Assembly (NCBI RefSeq): GCF_017833525.1
Contig: NZ_JAFICD010000006.1
Span: forward strand, 248,001-312,000
Direction: 5' to 3'
From: Duganella sp. 1411
Lineage (GTDB): Bacteria; Pseudomonadota; Gammaproteobacteria; Burkholderiales; Burkholderiaceae_D
Length of the DNA: 64,000 nucleotides
Shown: piece after piece, positions 25,356-36,467 of the stretch
Layout of the letters: each line of letters opens with the position of its first letter
Position numbering within the stretch: the first letter of the stretch is position 1
Made by a program: the position numbers and the translations under genes
The notes under the pieces: model-generated
Seen by the model: the letters and a program-made list of their open reading frames with translations, nothing else
The model's database searches: none
What the model was told of the DNA's origin: nothing

Positions 25356-26143
25356 GCCAGCCGGCCCGCCATCGGCGACGACGGCGAGGCGGCGAACTTG
25401 CGCGCGATGCGCCCGGCCAGGAAGGCCTCGCGCCCGGCCTGCACGCCCAGCTTCATGGCGCGCGCCATGCGCACCGGGTCCTGCGCGCCGGCGATGGCGG
25501 TGTTCATCAACACGCCGTCGCAGCCCAGCTCCATGGCGATGGCGGCGTCGGACGCGGTGCCGACGCCGGCGTCGACCAGCACCGGCACCTTGGCCTGCTC
25601 GATGATCAGCGACAGGTTCCACGGATTGAGGATGCCCATGCCGGAGCCGATCAGCGACGCCAGCGGCATCACCGCCACGCAGCCGATCTCCTCGAGGATC
25701 TTGGCCTGGATCGGATCGTCGCTGCAGTAGACCATGACGTCGAAGCCGTCCTTGACCAGCTGCTCGGCGGCGATCAAGGTCTCCGGCATGTGCGGGAACA
25801 GCGTCTTCTCGTCGCCCAGCACCTCCAGCTTGACCAGCTTGTGGCCGCCCAGCAGCTCGCGCGCCATCTGCAAGGTGTAGACCGCGTCCTTGGCGTTGTA
25901 GCAGCCGGCGGTGTTGGGCAGGATGGTGTACTGCGACGGCGGCAGCACGTCGAGCAGGCTGGGCGCCTTCGGGTCCTGGCCGATGTTGACGCGGCGGATC
26001 GCCACGGTGATGATTTCCGCCTCGGCGGCGTCGGTCGCCTCGCGGGTCTGCTGCAGGTCCTTGTACTTGCCGCTGCCGACCAGCAGGCGCGATTGATACT
26101 GTTTGCCCGCGATGGTCAGCAGGTCTTGGGATGGTGTGTTCAT
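25352..26143 (-). CDS. thiG: Thiazole synthase
   Basis: 263 residues. Forms the thiazole ring from DXP, the ThiS thiocarboxylate and dehydroglycine. The Schiff-base lysine is in KLVKLEVLGD (near 106); phosphate-binding loops include GSGMGILNPWNL and VLVDAGVGTASDAA. Its substrate DXP is made by Dxs, also in the window. Second step gene of the thi operon; thiS is 148 bp upstream and thiD overlaps downstream. Confidence 0.95.
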   Translation of the reverse strand: MNTPSQDLLTIAGKQYQSRLLVGSGKYKDLQQTREATDAAEAEIITVAIRRVNIGQDPKAPSLLDVLPPSQYTILPNTAGCYNAKDAVYTLQMARELLGGHKLVKLEVLGDEKTLFPHMPETLIAAEQLVKDGFDVMVYCSDDPIQAKILEEIGCVAVMPLASLIGSGMGILNPWNLSLIIEQAKVPVLVDAGVGTASDAAIAMELGCDGVLMNTAIAGAQDPVRMARAMKLGVQAGREAFLAGRIARKFAASPSSPMAGRLA

Positions 26144-26291
26144 GTTGTCGTCCTTTGAGTTACAACCCGGCGCGCCTTCGCCTCGACGCCGGCGCCACCG
26201 CTTAGGGGTCGTACCCGGTGGGTCCGGAGAGGGGCTTCGCCCCGCCGGCCCAGCGGCCCGGCCCCCGCATGGGGGTGCGGGTTTGCTTAAA
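26144..26291 (-). other. Gap between thiS and thiG with G+C-rich hairpins
   Basis: 148 bp inside an otherwise tightly packed operon. It holds GGGGC-TTC-GCCCC (about 26233-26245) and CCCGCA-TGGGGG-TGCGGG (about 26264-26281), both capable of forming short stems. No ORF of note. Could be an RNA processing site, an attenuator, or the scar of a lost gene such as thiO; all inference. Confidence 0.4.
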
Positions 26292-26507
26292 TTAACCGCC
26301 GCCGATGGCGCGCACGATATCGACCTTGTCGTGCGGCCGCAGCACGCGCTCCGGCCACTGCTGGCGCGGCACCACCGAGCGGTTGACCGCCAGCGCCAGC
26401 GCCTGCCCGCCCAGGGACAGCGCCTCGACCAGCTGGTCCAGCGTCTGCCGCGGCGGCACCTGGTGCGGCGCGCCGTTCAGTTCTATCGAAATAACCGCGT
26501 TCGTCAT
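26292..26507 (-). CDS. thiS: Sulfur carrier protein ThiS
   Basis: 71 residues with the beta-grasp pattern and the obligate C-terminal Gly-Gly (VDIVRAIGGG), which is adenylated and thiocarboxylated to donate sulfur to ThiG. The N-terminal ISIELNGAPHQVPP and middle LALAVNRSVVPRQQW are typical. An extra Gly at the end (GGG) is a small oddity. It follows thiC by 7 bases. No ThiF-like adenylyltransferase is in the window. Confidence 0.92.
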   Translation of the reverse strand: MTNAVISIELNGAPHQVPPRQTLDQLVEALSLGGQALALAVNRSVVPRQQWPERVLRPHDKVDIVRAIGGG

Positions 26508-26514
26508 GCCGGCC

Positions 26515-28440
<1,926 letters not shown>

Positions 28441-28836
28441 TTGGCTCCTTCGTTAGCTACAGGAGCCAGCAAAGGAGGTTGGACGGCACCGCGCCCGGAA
28501 ATCGATGGATGGCGGCGTTGTCCTAAGCTTCCCTTCGCTGGCATTATCCAGATCAGGTTCGGAGGGTATTTCTCACCCGCGCATCGCATTACGATTTGCA
28601 GGACCCCTAGCGTGTGCCGCCTTGCGGCAGCCGGATGATTATACTCCGGCCGCCGGATTTGCACTAACAATTATGCCAACATGGCCGCCCGGTCAAGCTT
28701 CTAAATATTGCACTGAATAAATGTAACGAATCTTTACTATGTTCGTCACCTAACAAAGAAAGTTGCCATTTGGAAGCCAGAATAACGTTCAGCGGTGGAG
28801 ACCGCGTTCAATAATAATCACAAGGAGACGCACATC
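28441..28836. other. Divergent region between thiC and the DUF4382 lipoprotein
   Basis: 396 bp. The left part is the thiC leader with the TPP riboswitch (28523-28610). The right part, 28630-28836, is A+T-rich and must hold the divergent promoters; I cannot assign -35/-10 boxes with confidence. AAGGAG at 28822-28827 is the ribosome-binding site of the lipoprotein gene. No further ORF, tRNA or repeat. Confidence 0.5.
28523..28610 (-). promoter_or_regulatory. TPP riboswitch (THI element) of the thi operon
   Basis: On the minus strand, 83 bases before thiC, the conserved thi-box segments appear in order: a closing stem CTAGGGG ... then GGGTGAGAAATACCCTCCG (pyrimidine-sensor CTGAGA variant), then ACCTGATCTGGATAATGCCA and GCGAAGGGAAGCTTAG. 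The P3 arm is extended by TGCAAATCGTAATGCGATG. Binding of thiamine diphosphate should lower thiC translation or transcription. Strong match to the known element. Confidence 0.95.
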
Positions 28837-30060
28837 ATGAACAAGCGACACATTCCTTTCTACCTGGCCGCGACGGCGGCCCTGGCCGCTGCCGCACTGA
28901 GCGCCTGCGGCGGTGGCGGTGGCGGGAGCGGCGCCAACCCGCCGAACCAGACCCTGGGCACGCTGGGCGTGTCGCTGACCGACGCCCCGGCCTGCGGCTT
29001 TGACGCCGTCAACGTTACCGTCAGCAAGGTGCGCGTGCATCAGAGCGCCAGCGCCGCCGACACCGACAGCGGCTGGACCGACATCACGCTCAACCCGGCA
29101 CGCAAGATCAACCTGTTGGCGCTGAACAACGGCACCCTGGACAGCCTGGGGCAGACCCCTCTGGCCGCCGGCCACTACACGCAGTTGCGGCTGGTGCTTG
29201 ACCCGAATACCGGCACCGGCCTGGCCAACTCCGTGGTGCCGACCGGCACAACCAGCGAGCAAACCCTGGATACCCCGAGCGCGGTGCAAAGCGGCATCAA
29301 GCTGATCAACGAGTTCGACGTCGCCGCCGGCCAGCGCGTCGACCTGGTGCTGGACTTCGACGCCTGCAAATCCGTGCTCACCAAAGGCAACGGCAAATAC
29401 GCGCTCAAGCCGGTGATCAAGGTCGTCCCCACCGCGCTGAACGGCATCGGCGGCTTCGTCAGCACGGCGCTGCTGGCCAACCATGTGATGGTGTCGGCGC
29501 AGCAAAACGGCGTCATCGTCAGCGCCACCGCGCCCAACCCGACCACCGGCGAATTCGCGCTGACGCGCTTGTCGCCGGGTAATTACGATGTGGTGGTGAC
29601 GGCCGACGCCAGCGCCGCCGCCGTGGTCGGGGCCGTACCGGTCGCCAGCACCTCGGCCATCGTGCCCATCAGCACGGCCGCCGCGCCGATCACGCTGGCC
29701 GCATCCACCACCGGCAGCATCAGCGGCGCGGTCACGCTGGCGCCGCCCAGCAGCACCGAGGGCGCCTATGTCGCGGCCACCCAGAGCCTGGTCACCGGGT
29801 CGGCCGTCACCATCAAGTACCAGGGCGCCGACCTGGCCAGCGGCGCCTACACGCTGACCGGACTGCCGACCGCCGCACCACGCTACGCGGTGTACAGCGC
29901 CGCCTTGCCGCTGCAGTTCAACACGGCCGCCGCGGTGCTGCCGGGCGCCGGCAAATACACGGTCCAGGCATCGGCAACCGGCTACACCACGGTCAGCGCG
30001 CCGCCGATCGACATCTCGGCGGCGAACCAGGCCAACGTCAATTTCACGCTCAAGCCCTAA
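28837..30060 (+). CDS. DUF4382-type surface or periplasmic lipoprotein
   Basis: 407 residues. Lipoprotein signal with lipobox LSAC (Cys24) followed by a Gly-rich spacer. Residues ~38-200 match the DUF4382 pattern (LGVSLTDAPACGFDAVNVTV then SKVRVHQS ... WTDITLN ... LNNGTLDSLGQTPLAAGHYT). The remainder is repetitive, Ala/Thr-rich beta sandwich sequence like carboxypeptidase-regulatory or Big domains (GSISGAVTLAPP ... YTVQASATGYTTV). Function unknown; likely envelope adhesion or carbohydrate binding (inference). ATG 28837 with AAGGAG upstream. Monocistronic, ending at a strong terminator. Confidence 0.82.
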   Translation: MNKRHIPFYLAATAALAAAALSACGGGGGGSGANPPNQTLGTLGVSLTDAPACGFDAVNVTVSKVRVHQSASAADTDSGWTDITLNPARKINLLALNNGTLDSLGQTPLAAGHYTQLRLVLDPNTGTGLANSVVPTGTTSEQTLDTPSAVQSGIKLINEFDVAAGQRVDLVLDFDACKSVLTKGNGKYALKPVIKVVPTALNGIGGFVSTALLANHVMVSAQQNGVIVSATAPNPTTGEFALTRLSPGNYDVVVTADASAAAVVGAVPVASTSAIVPISTAAAPITLAASTTGSISGAVTLAPPSSTEGAYVAATQSLVTGSAVTIKYQGADLASGAYTLTGLPTAAPRYAVYSAALPLQFNTAAAVLPGAGKYTVQASATGYTTVSAPPIDISAANQANVNFTLKP

Positions 30061-30075
30061 TCGCCTGCAACCCAC

Positions 30076-30103
30076 CAAAAGGACGCCGCGGCGTCCTTTT
30101 TTC
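30076..30103 (+). terminator. Rho-independent terminator after the DUF4382 gene
   Basis: Perfect G+C stem AAAAGGACGCC / GGCGTCCTTTT centred at 30089-30090 followed by T-run, 16 bases past the stop codon. The A-run on the left makes it potentially bidirectional. Confidence 0.88.
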
Positions 30104-30241
30104 TGTCATGGACAGAAATACCACGTCGGCGGCCGCCCGGCGTTGGCTATCGCCGCAACCCGCACCGCCGGCCGCGCGTGGCTAAAATCCGACGCCGGGC
30201 GCCTTCCGCGCCGCGCCGCCCGCCGTGGTGGAGTTCGCCTG

Positions 30242-33200
30242 ATGTATAGTCGATTTATGCCATATTGCAACTTTCAGCGTGCCACCGCCCACCCTCCCGC
30301 CAGCGCCCGTCCGGTGCCCCCCAGGCGGGCGGCGGCTTGGGGCGCCCTGGCGGCGCCGCTGCGGGCCATGTTGCGGGCCCTGTTGCGGGCCCTGGTGTGC
30401 GCGCCGTTGCTGCTGTGGCTGCTCGTGGCCGCGCGCCCGGCCGCCGCCGCCGAGCCCGACCGCTGGGCCGCGCTGACCCACACCGCGTTCAAGCACCACA
30501 CCGCGCTCGACCTCGGCGGCGGCCTGTGCTTCGCCCAGGACCGGGCCGGCTTCGTCTGGATCGGCACCCAGTCCGGGCTGGTGCGCTGGGACGGCAACCG
30601 GGCGCGCAAGTTCGTCGCCGACCCGATGCGCGACGACGCCCTGCCCGACAACTACATCATGAGCATGCTCGTCGACGCCCGCGGCCGGCTGTGGGCGGGC
30701 ACCAGCTCCGGCGGGCTGGTGCGCTACGACGCCGCGCGCGAGAATTTCGTCCGCTACCCGGCCGGTCCCGGCGGGCTGGGCAACGCCCAGGTGACGGCGC
30801 TGGCCGACGACGGCGCCGGCGGCCTGTGGGTCGGCACCGGCGGTGGCCTCGACCATATGGACGCCAACGGCGTGGTCGCGCGCGGCGCCGCCGCCCCGCT
30901 CGACGCCGCGGCGCTGCCGGCCGGCGCGGTGGGGGCGCTGCTGCGCGAGGGCGGCGGCACCCTGTGGATCGGCACGCGCGAGGGCCTGTTCAAGCTGGCG
31001 CGCGGCGCGCGCGTGCCGGCGCCGGTGCCGCTTGCGGGCCTCAACGGCGGCGCCACCACCGTCAGCGCGCTGCTGCACGACAGCTCGGGCCGGCTCTGGA
31101 TCGGCACCCGCACCCATGGCGCCTTCGTCATCGAGCCGGGCGCGGCCGGCGCGGCCGCCGTGCACGAGAGCGGCCCGGCGCCCACGCTCGACAAGGAGCG
31201 CGTGACCTCGATCGTCGAGGCCGGGCTGGGCGAGGTCTGGCTGGGCACCGACGGCGCCAACGGCGGCATCGTGGCGATCGACCCGCTGCTGGGTACCTCG
31301 CGCCGCATCCGCCACCAGCCCGACACCCCCGACAGCCTGTACGAGAACGACATCCTGGCGCTGTTCCGCGAGCGCAGCGGCATCGTCTTCGCCGCCGCCA
31401 TGGGCGCGCTGAGCCAGCACGATCCGCTGCCGCGCGCGGTGACGACGATCCGCGCCGCCGGCGGCAGCGCCGCCAACAAGCTCAGCGTGCCGAGCCTGCT
31501 GGCCCACCCGGACGGGCGCCTGTGGCTGGGCGTGGTCGGCGGCGGCGTCGACATCGTCGACCCGCAGCTGGGCGCCGTGGCCCACCTGACGCCGACCGCC
31601 AACACGCCCGGCACGCTGCCGACCGGCCGGGTGCTGGCGATGACGGCCGGCCCGGGCGGCACGGTCTACCTGGGCACCGAACAGGGCCTGTACCGCGCCG
31701 ACGCCGACGGCGGCAACGTGCGCCGGCTGGCCGTGCCGCAGCGCCGCCCCGACGCCGCCGTCTGGGCGCTGGCGCGCGTCGACGAGGTGCTGTGGTTCGG
31801 CGGCATGGACGGCGTGTGGGCCGTGTCGGACGCCGGCGCCGCCCTGGCGCTGCTGCGCCACGAACAGCACAGCCTGGGCGACGCCCGGGTCACGGCGCTG
31901 CTGCCGGTCGACGGCGCGATCTGGGTCGGCACCCGCGCCGGCCTGGCGCGGCTGGGCTACGGCGGCGGCCTGGAACGGGTGCCGGCGGTGCCGGCCGAGG
32001 CCGACCGCATGCCGCCCGGCTACGTGTCGTCGCTGCTGCTGGACCGGCGCGGGCGCCTGTGGCTGTCGCAGTTCGGCACCGGCATCGTCCTGCTCGAGCG
32101 CACCGACGCCGACGGCCGGCGACGCTTCCGCCGGTTGGGCACGGCGCAGGGGCTGCCCGACAGCGGCGTCAACGTGCTGCTCGAGGACGCCGCCGGCGCG
32201 ATCTGGGCCAGCACCGACGCCGGGCTGGCGCGGGTCGACCCGGCCACCCTGGCGATCAGCGCGCTGGGGCCGGCCGACGGCGTCCACGTGCCCACGTACT
32301 GGACCGCCGCGGGCGTCAAGACCGGCGCCGACGAGCTGGTGTTCGGCGGCCTGTCGGGGGTCACCGTGCTGCGGCCCGAGCGGCTCACCGCGTGGCGCTA
32401 CCTGCCGCCGGTGGTGGCCACGCGCATCCTGCTGAACGACCGCGAGATCCCGGTCGGCCGCTACAACGACGGCGCCGGCGCCAGGGCGGCGCCGATCGCG
32501 GTGACGCCGGAGGGCCGCGGCCGCGGCTTTTCGCTCGAGTTCGCCGCGCTGGACTATTCCGCGCCCGAGCTCAACCGCTACGCCTACCGCCTGGCCGGCT
32601 TCGACCACGACTGGATCGCCGCCGACGCCACCGCGCGCCGGGCCGGCTACACCAACCTGCCGCCGGGCGAGTACACGCTGCAGCTGCGCGGCTCGAACCG
32701 CAACGGCGACTGGTCGGCGCCGCTCGAGGTGCCGGTGCGGGTGCTGCCGGCGTGGCACCAGCGCCCGGCCGCGCGCGCGGCCGGCGCGGCGCTGGCGCTG
32801 GCGTTGCTGGCGGCGCTGGTGCAGGCGCGCACGGCGCTGCTGCGGCGCCGCCAGCGCGAGCTGCTGGCCATGGTCGACGCCCGCACCGCCGAGCTGCGCG
32901 CGACCCAGGCCCAGCTCGAACAACTGGCCTACGCCGACCCGCTGACGGGGCTGGCGAACCGGCGCCTGTTCAACGACGAGCTGCGCCACCTGGCGGCGCA
33001 GGCGGCGCGCGGCGGGCAAGGCTTCACCCTGCTGCTGATCGACCTCGACCGCTTCAAGCAGATCAACGACACGCTCGGCCACGACGCCGGCGACGCCTTG
33101 CTGGTGGCCACGGCGGCGCGCCTGCGGGCGGCCGTGCGCGAGACGGACCGGCCGTTCCGGCTGGGCGGCGACGAGTTCGCCGTGCTGCTGGGCAACACCA

Positions 33201-33445
33201 CCGAGCGCGCCACGCTCGAACCGGTGTGCCAGCGCATCCTCGAGTACCTGGCCCAACCGTTGCCGCACGGCCAGGCGACGATGCGCGTCAGCGCCAGCGT
33301 CGGCGCCGCCGTGCACGATGCGCGCGACACCCACGAGCAGCTCTACAAACGGGCCGACGTGGCGCTGTACCAGGCCAAGGCCGCCGGCCGCGACACCTGG
33401 CACCTGGCCGCGGCCGACGCGGCGCGCGAGCGCCACGCCGGCTAG
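30242..33445 (+). CDS. Two-component-propeller sensor diguanylate cyclase (Reg_prop, Y_Y_Y, GGDEF)
   Basis: 1067 residues. A basic N-terminus and signal/TM helix (to about residue 75), then a periplasmic part made of many 40-45-residue propeller repeats with the 'GxLWIGT' signature (for example DRAGFVWIGTQSGLVRWD, SGRLWIGTRTHGAFVI). A Y_Y_Y domain (YRLAGFDHDWIAADA) and a second TM (about 845-862) follow. The cytoplasmic GGDEF domain (about 890-1060) has an intact GGDEF catalytic loop near 974 and a product-inhibition I-site RETD five residues before it. It should turn a periplasmic signal into c-di-GMP. The start at 30242 has GTGGAG upstream; M at 30257 is the alternative. Monocistronic. Confidence 0.9.
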   Translation: MYSRFMPYCNFQRATAHPPASARPVPPRRAAAWGALAAPLRAMLRALLRALVCAPLLLWLLVAARPAAAAEPDRWAALTHTAFKHHTALDLGGGLCFAQDRAGFVWIGTQSGLVRWDGNRARKFVADPMRDDALPDNYIMSMLVDARGRLWAGTSSGGLVRYDAARENFVRYPAGPGGLGNAQVTALADDGAGGLWVGTGGGLDHMDANGVVARGAAAPLDAAALPAGAVGALLREGGGTLWIGTREGLFKLARGARVPAPVPLAGLNGGATTVSALLHDSSGRLWIGTRTHGAFVIEPGAAGAAAVHESGPAPTLDKERVTSIVEAGLGEVWLGTDGANGGIVAIDPLLGTSRRIRHQPDTPDSLYENDILALFRERSGIVFAAAMGALSQHDPLPRAVTTIRAAGGSAANKLSVPSLLAHPDGRLWLGVVGGGVDIVDPQLGAVAHLTPTANTPGTLPTGRVLAMTAGPGGTVYLGTEQGLYRADADGGNVRRLAVPQRRPDAAVWALARVDEVLWFGGMDGVWAVSDAGAALALLRHEQHSLGDARVTALLPVDGAIWVGTRAGLARLGYGGGLERVPAVPAEADRMPPGYVSSLLLDRRGRLWLSQFGTGIVLLERTDADGRRRFRRLGTAQGLPDSGVNVLLEDAAGAIWASTDAGLARVDPATLAISALGPADGVHVPTYWTAAGVKTGADELVFGGLSGVTVLRPERLTAWRYLPPVVATRILLNDREIPVGRYNDGAGARAAPIAVTPEGRGRGFSLEFAALDYSAPELNRYAYRLAGFDHDWIAADATARRAGYTNLPPGEYTLQLRGSNRNGDWSAPLEVPVRVLPAWHQRPAARAAGAALALALLAALVQARTALLRRRQRELLAMVDARTAELRATQAQLEQLAYADPLTGLANRRLFNDELRHLAAQAARGGQGFTLLLIDLDRFKQINDTLGHDAGDALLVATAARLRAAVRETDRPFRLGGDEFAVLLGNTTERATLEPVCQRILEYLAQPLPHGQATMRVSASVGAAVHDARDTHEQLYKRADVALYQAKAAGRDTWHLAAADAARERHAG

Positions 33446-33548
33446 CGCGCCAGCCGTTTGGCGCCGCCGCAATAATGCGCGGCAAGGTCCGCGTCATCTA
33501 TAATGGCTGCTTTCGCCAACGCGTTTACTACACTACACCAGCCAAATC

Positions 33549-36356
33549 ATGGAATTAGCCAAGTCTTTCGAGCCCGCCGACATTGAACAATTCTGGCGCA
33601 CCGAGTGGGAGCGGCGCGGTTACTACGCCGCCACCCTCGACGCCGGCAAGCCGTCCTTCAGCATCCAGCTGCCGCCGCCGAACGTGACCGGCACCCTGCA
33701 CATGGGCCATGCCTTCAACCAGACCATCATGGACGGGCTGACCCGCTACCACCGCATGCTGGGCCACAACACCGCCTGGATCCCCGGCACCGACCACGCC
33801 GGCATCGCCACGCAGATCGTCGTCGAGCGCCAGCTCGACGCGCAGAAGATCTCGCGCCACGACCTGGGCCGCGAAAAATTCGTCGAGAAGGTCTGGGAGT
33901 GGAAAGAGAAATCCGGCTCCACCATCACCGGCCAGATGCGCCGCCTGGGCGCCTCGCCGGACTGGCAGCGCGAATACTTCACGATGGACGAGACGCGCTC
34001 GAAAGTCGTCACCGACGTCTTCGTGCGCCTGCACGAGCAGGGCCTGATCTACCGCGGCAAGCGCCTGGTCAACTGGGACCCGGTGCTGGGCACGGCCGTC
34101 TCCGACCTCGAGGTGGTGTCCGAGGAGGAAGACGGCTCGATGTGGTACATCAAGTACCCGCTGGCCGACGGCAGCGGTTCGCTGACGGTGGCCACCACCC
34201 GTCCCGAAACCATGCTGGGCGACGTCGCCGTGGCGGTCGACCCGACCGACGAGCGCTACCAGGCGCTGGTGGGCAAGATGCTGGTGCTGCCGCTGGTCGG
34301 CCGCGAAATCCCGATCATCGCCGACGAATACGTCGACAAGGCCTTCGGCACCGGCTGCGTCAAGATCACGCCGGCGCACGATTTGAACGACTACGCGGTC
34401 GGCCAGCGCCACCAGTTGCCGATGCTGTCGATCATGACCTTGGAAGCGAAGATCAACGACGCGGCGCCGCAAGCGTATCGCGGCATGGACCGCTTCGTCG
34501 CGCGCAAGCAGATCGTCGCCGACCTCGACGCGCAAGGCCTGCTGGAGCAGGTCAAGCCGCACAAGCTGATGGTGCCGCGCGGCGACCGCACCGGCGTCAT
34601 CATCGAACCGATGCTGACCGACCAGTGGTTCGTCGCCATGAGCAAGCCGGCGCCGGAAGGCACCTTCTTCCCGGGCCAATCGATCGCCGAGGTCGCGCTG
34701 CAGAAGGTCGCCAGCGGCGACATCAAGTTCGTGCCCGAGAACTGGAGCAACACCTACAACCAGTGGCTCAACAACATCCAGGACTGGTGCATCTCGCGCC
34801 AGCTGTGGTGGGGCCACCAGATCCCGGCCTGGTACGACGAGGCCGGCAACATCTTCGTCGCCAAGACCGAGGCCGAGGCGCAGGCCAAGCAGCAGGCGGC
34901 CGGCAGCACGGGACCGCTGCGCCGCGACAACGACGTGCTCGACACGTGGTTCTCGTCCGCGCTGGTGCCGTTCTCGACCCTGGGCTGGCCGGAGGACACC
35001 CCGGACATCAAGGCCTTCCTGCCGTCGTCGGTGCTGGTGACCGGCTTCGACATCATCTTCTTCTGGGTCGCGCGGATGGTGATGTTCACCCTGCACTTCA
35101 CCGGCAAGGTGCCGTTCGAGACCGTCTACGTGCACGGCCTGGTGCGCGACTCGCAGGGCCAGAAGATGTCCAAGTCCAAGGGCAACACGCTCGACCCGAT
35201 CGACCTGATCGACGGCATCGGCATCGACGCGCTGGTGGAAAAACGCACCACCGGGCTGATGAACCCGAAGGCGGCCGAAAAGATCGCCAAGGCCACGCGC
35301 AAGGAATTCCCTGAAGGCATCGCCGCCTACGGCACGGACGCGGTGCGCTTCACGATGGCCTCGTACGCCTCGCTGGGCCGCAACATCAACTTCGACCTGG
35401 GCCGCGCCGAGGGCTACCGCAACTTCTGCAACAAGCTGTGGAACGCCACCCGCTTCGTGCTGATGAACACGGAAGAGAAGGATTGCAGCGCCAGCCCGGC
35501 CGACCTGTCGAACGCCGACAAGTGGATCATCTCGCTGCTGCAAAAGGCCGAGCTGGACGTGGCCAAGGGCTTCGCCGACTACCGCTTCGACAACATCGCC
35601 TCGACGATCTACAAGTTCGTCTGGGACGAGTACTGCGACTGGTATCTGGAAGTGGCCAAGGTGCAGGTGCAAAGCGGCACCGAGGGCCAGCAGCGCGCCA
35701 CCCGCCACACCTTGCTGCGCGTGCTCGAAGTGGTGCTGCGCCTGGCGCACCCGGTGATCCCGTTCGTCACCGAGGCGCTGTGGCAGGCGGTCGCGCCGCT
35801 GGCCGGCAAAGCGGCGGGTGAAGCCAATCAATCGATCATGACGCAGCCGTACCCGATCGCCAACACCGCCAACATCGACGAGGCGGCCGAGGCGTGGATG
35901 CAGCAGCTCAAGACGCTGACCGACGCCACCCGCAACCTGCGCGGCGAAATGCAGCTGGCGCCGTCGCTGCGGGTGCCGCTGATCATCGAAGCGGGCAATG
36001 CGGCCGACAAGGCGGCCATGGAAGGCTACGCGCCGTACATCCAGTCGCTGGGCAAGCTGGCGGAAGTGCAGATCGTCGACGCGCTGCCGGAATCGCCGGC
36101 GGCCGTGGCGATCGTCGGCACGACCAAGCTGATGCTGAAGGTGGAGATCGACGTCAAGGCCGAGCGTGAGCGGCTGTCGAAGGAGATCGCGCGCGTCGAG
36201 GGCGAGATCGCCAAGGCCAACGGCAAGCTGTCGAACGAAAGCTTCGTCGCCCGCGCGCCGGCCGAGGTGGTCGCGCAGGAGAAGGAACGCGTGGCCAACT
36301 TCTCGGCGACCCTGGACAAGATGCGCGAGCAGTTCGCCAAGCTGCCCGCCGCCTAA
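33549..36356 (+). CDS. valS: Valyl-tRNA synthetase
   Basis: 935 residues, full length. Class Ia synthetase charging tRNA-Val, with editing of threonine. HIGH motif in PPPNVTGTLHMGHAF (about 41-55), CP1 editing domain with TTRPETMLGDVAV, KMSKS in QKMSKSKGN (near 540), anticodon-binding helical region, and the C-terminal coiled-coil arm (KAERERLSKEIARVEGEIAK) typical of ValRS. A TATAAT at 33499-33504 is a possible -10 box. The stop is followed after 5 bases by R2 copy 2. Confidence 0.97.
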   Translation: MELAKSFEPADIEQFWRTEWERRGYYAATLDAGKPSFSIQLPPPNVTGTLHMGHAFNQTIMDGLTRYHRMLGHNTAWIPGTDHAGIATQIVVERQLDAQKISRHDLGREKFVEKVWEWKEKSGSTITGQMRRLGASPDWQREYFTMDETRSKVVTDVFVRLHEQGLIYRGKRLVNWDPVLGTAVSDLEVVSEEEDGSMWYIKYPLADGSGSLTVATTRPETMLGDVAVAVDPTDERYQALVGKMLVLPLVGREIPIIADEYVDKAFGTGCVKITPAHDLNDYAVGQRHQLPMLSIMTLEAKINDAAPQAYRGMDRFVARKQIVADLDAQGLLEQVKPHKLMVPRGDRTGVIIEPMLTDQWFVAMSKPAPEGTFFPGQSIAEVALQKVASGDIKFVPENWSNTYNQWLNNIQDWCISRQLWWGHQIPAWYDEAGNIFVAKTEAEAQAKQQAAGSTGPLRRDNDVLDTWFSSALVPFSTLGWPEDTPDIKAFLPSSVLVTGFDIIFFWVARMVMFTLHFTGKVPFETVYVHGLVRDSQGQKMSKSKGNTLDPIDLIDGIGIDALVEKRTTGLMNPKAAEKIAKATRKEFPEGIAAYGTDAVRFTMASYASLGRNINFDLGRAEGYRNFCNKLWNATRFVLMNTEEKDCSASPADLSNADKWIISLLQKAELDVAKGFADYRFDNIASTIYKFVWDEYCDWYLEVAKVQVQSGTEGQQRATRHTLLRVLEVVLRLAHPVIPFVTEALWQAVAPLAGKAAGEANQSIMTQPYPIANTANIDEAAEAWMQQLKTLTDATRNLRGEMQLAPSLRVPLIIEAGNAADKAAMEGYAPYIQSLGKLAEVQIVDALPESPAAVAIVGTTKLMLKVEIDVKAERERLSKEIARVEGEIAKANGKLSNESFVARAPAEVVAQEKERVANFSATLDKMREQFAKLPAA

Positions 36357-36360
36357 AAGC

Positions 36361-36467
36361 AACTCCGGGGTCAGGTCCACCATTTCTACACGACCTGGAC
36401 CGTAGAAAGGGTTTATCGCCCTCTACGGTTCAGCCTGTGTAGAATTGGTGGACCTGACCCCGGAGTT
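36361..36467. repeat. R2 inverted repeat, copy 2
   Basis: Left arm 36361-36392 (AACTCCGGGGTCAGGTCCAC...) identical to copy 1's left arm; right arm 36437-36467 is its inverse with an AAATGG/AATTGG change. The ~44-bp core differs from copy 1 and contains its own inner inverted segment (CTGGACCGTAGA / CTCTACGGTTCAG-like). Like copy 1 it lies between converging genes and its last bases form the TAA of the right-hand gene (36467-36469). Confidence 0.85.

Noticed and set aside
30182..33472. A 1096-codon open frame on the minus strand opposite the propeller diguanylate cyclase, and similar long antisense frames opposite valS, polA, dxs and tyrS
   Set aside because: In G+C-rich DNA the antisense frames of real genes stay open. 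The plus/minus partner with recognisable motifs was kept; the antisense translations are low-complexity Arg/Ala/Gly/His-rich with no family pattern.
33499..33504. TATAAT boxes before valS, before the Rieske gene (5320) and before the M23 gene (52161) as full promoters
   Set aside because: None has a recognisable -35 at 16-18 bases, so they are mentioned only as possible -10 elements.
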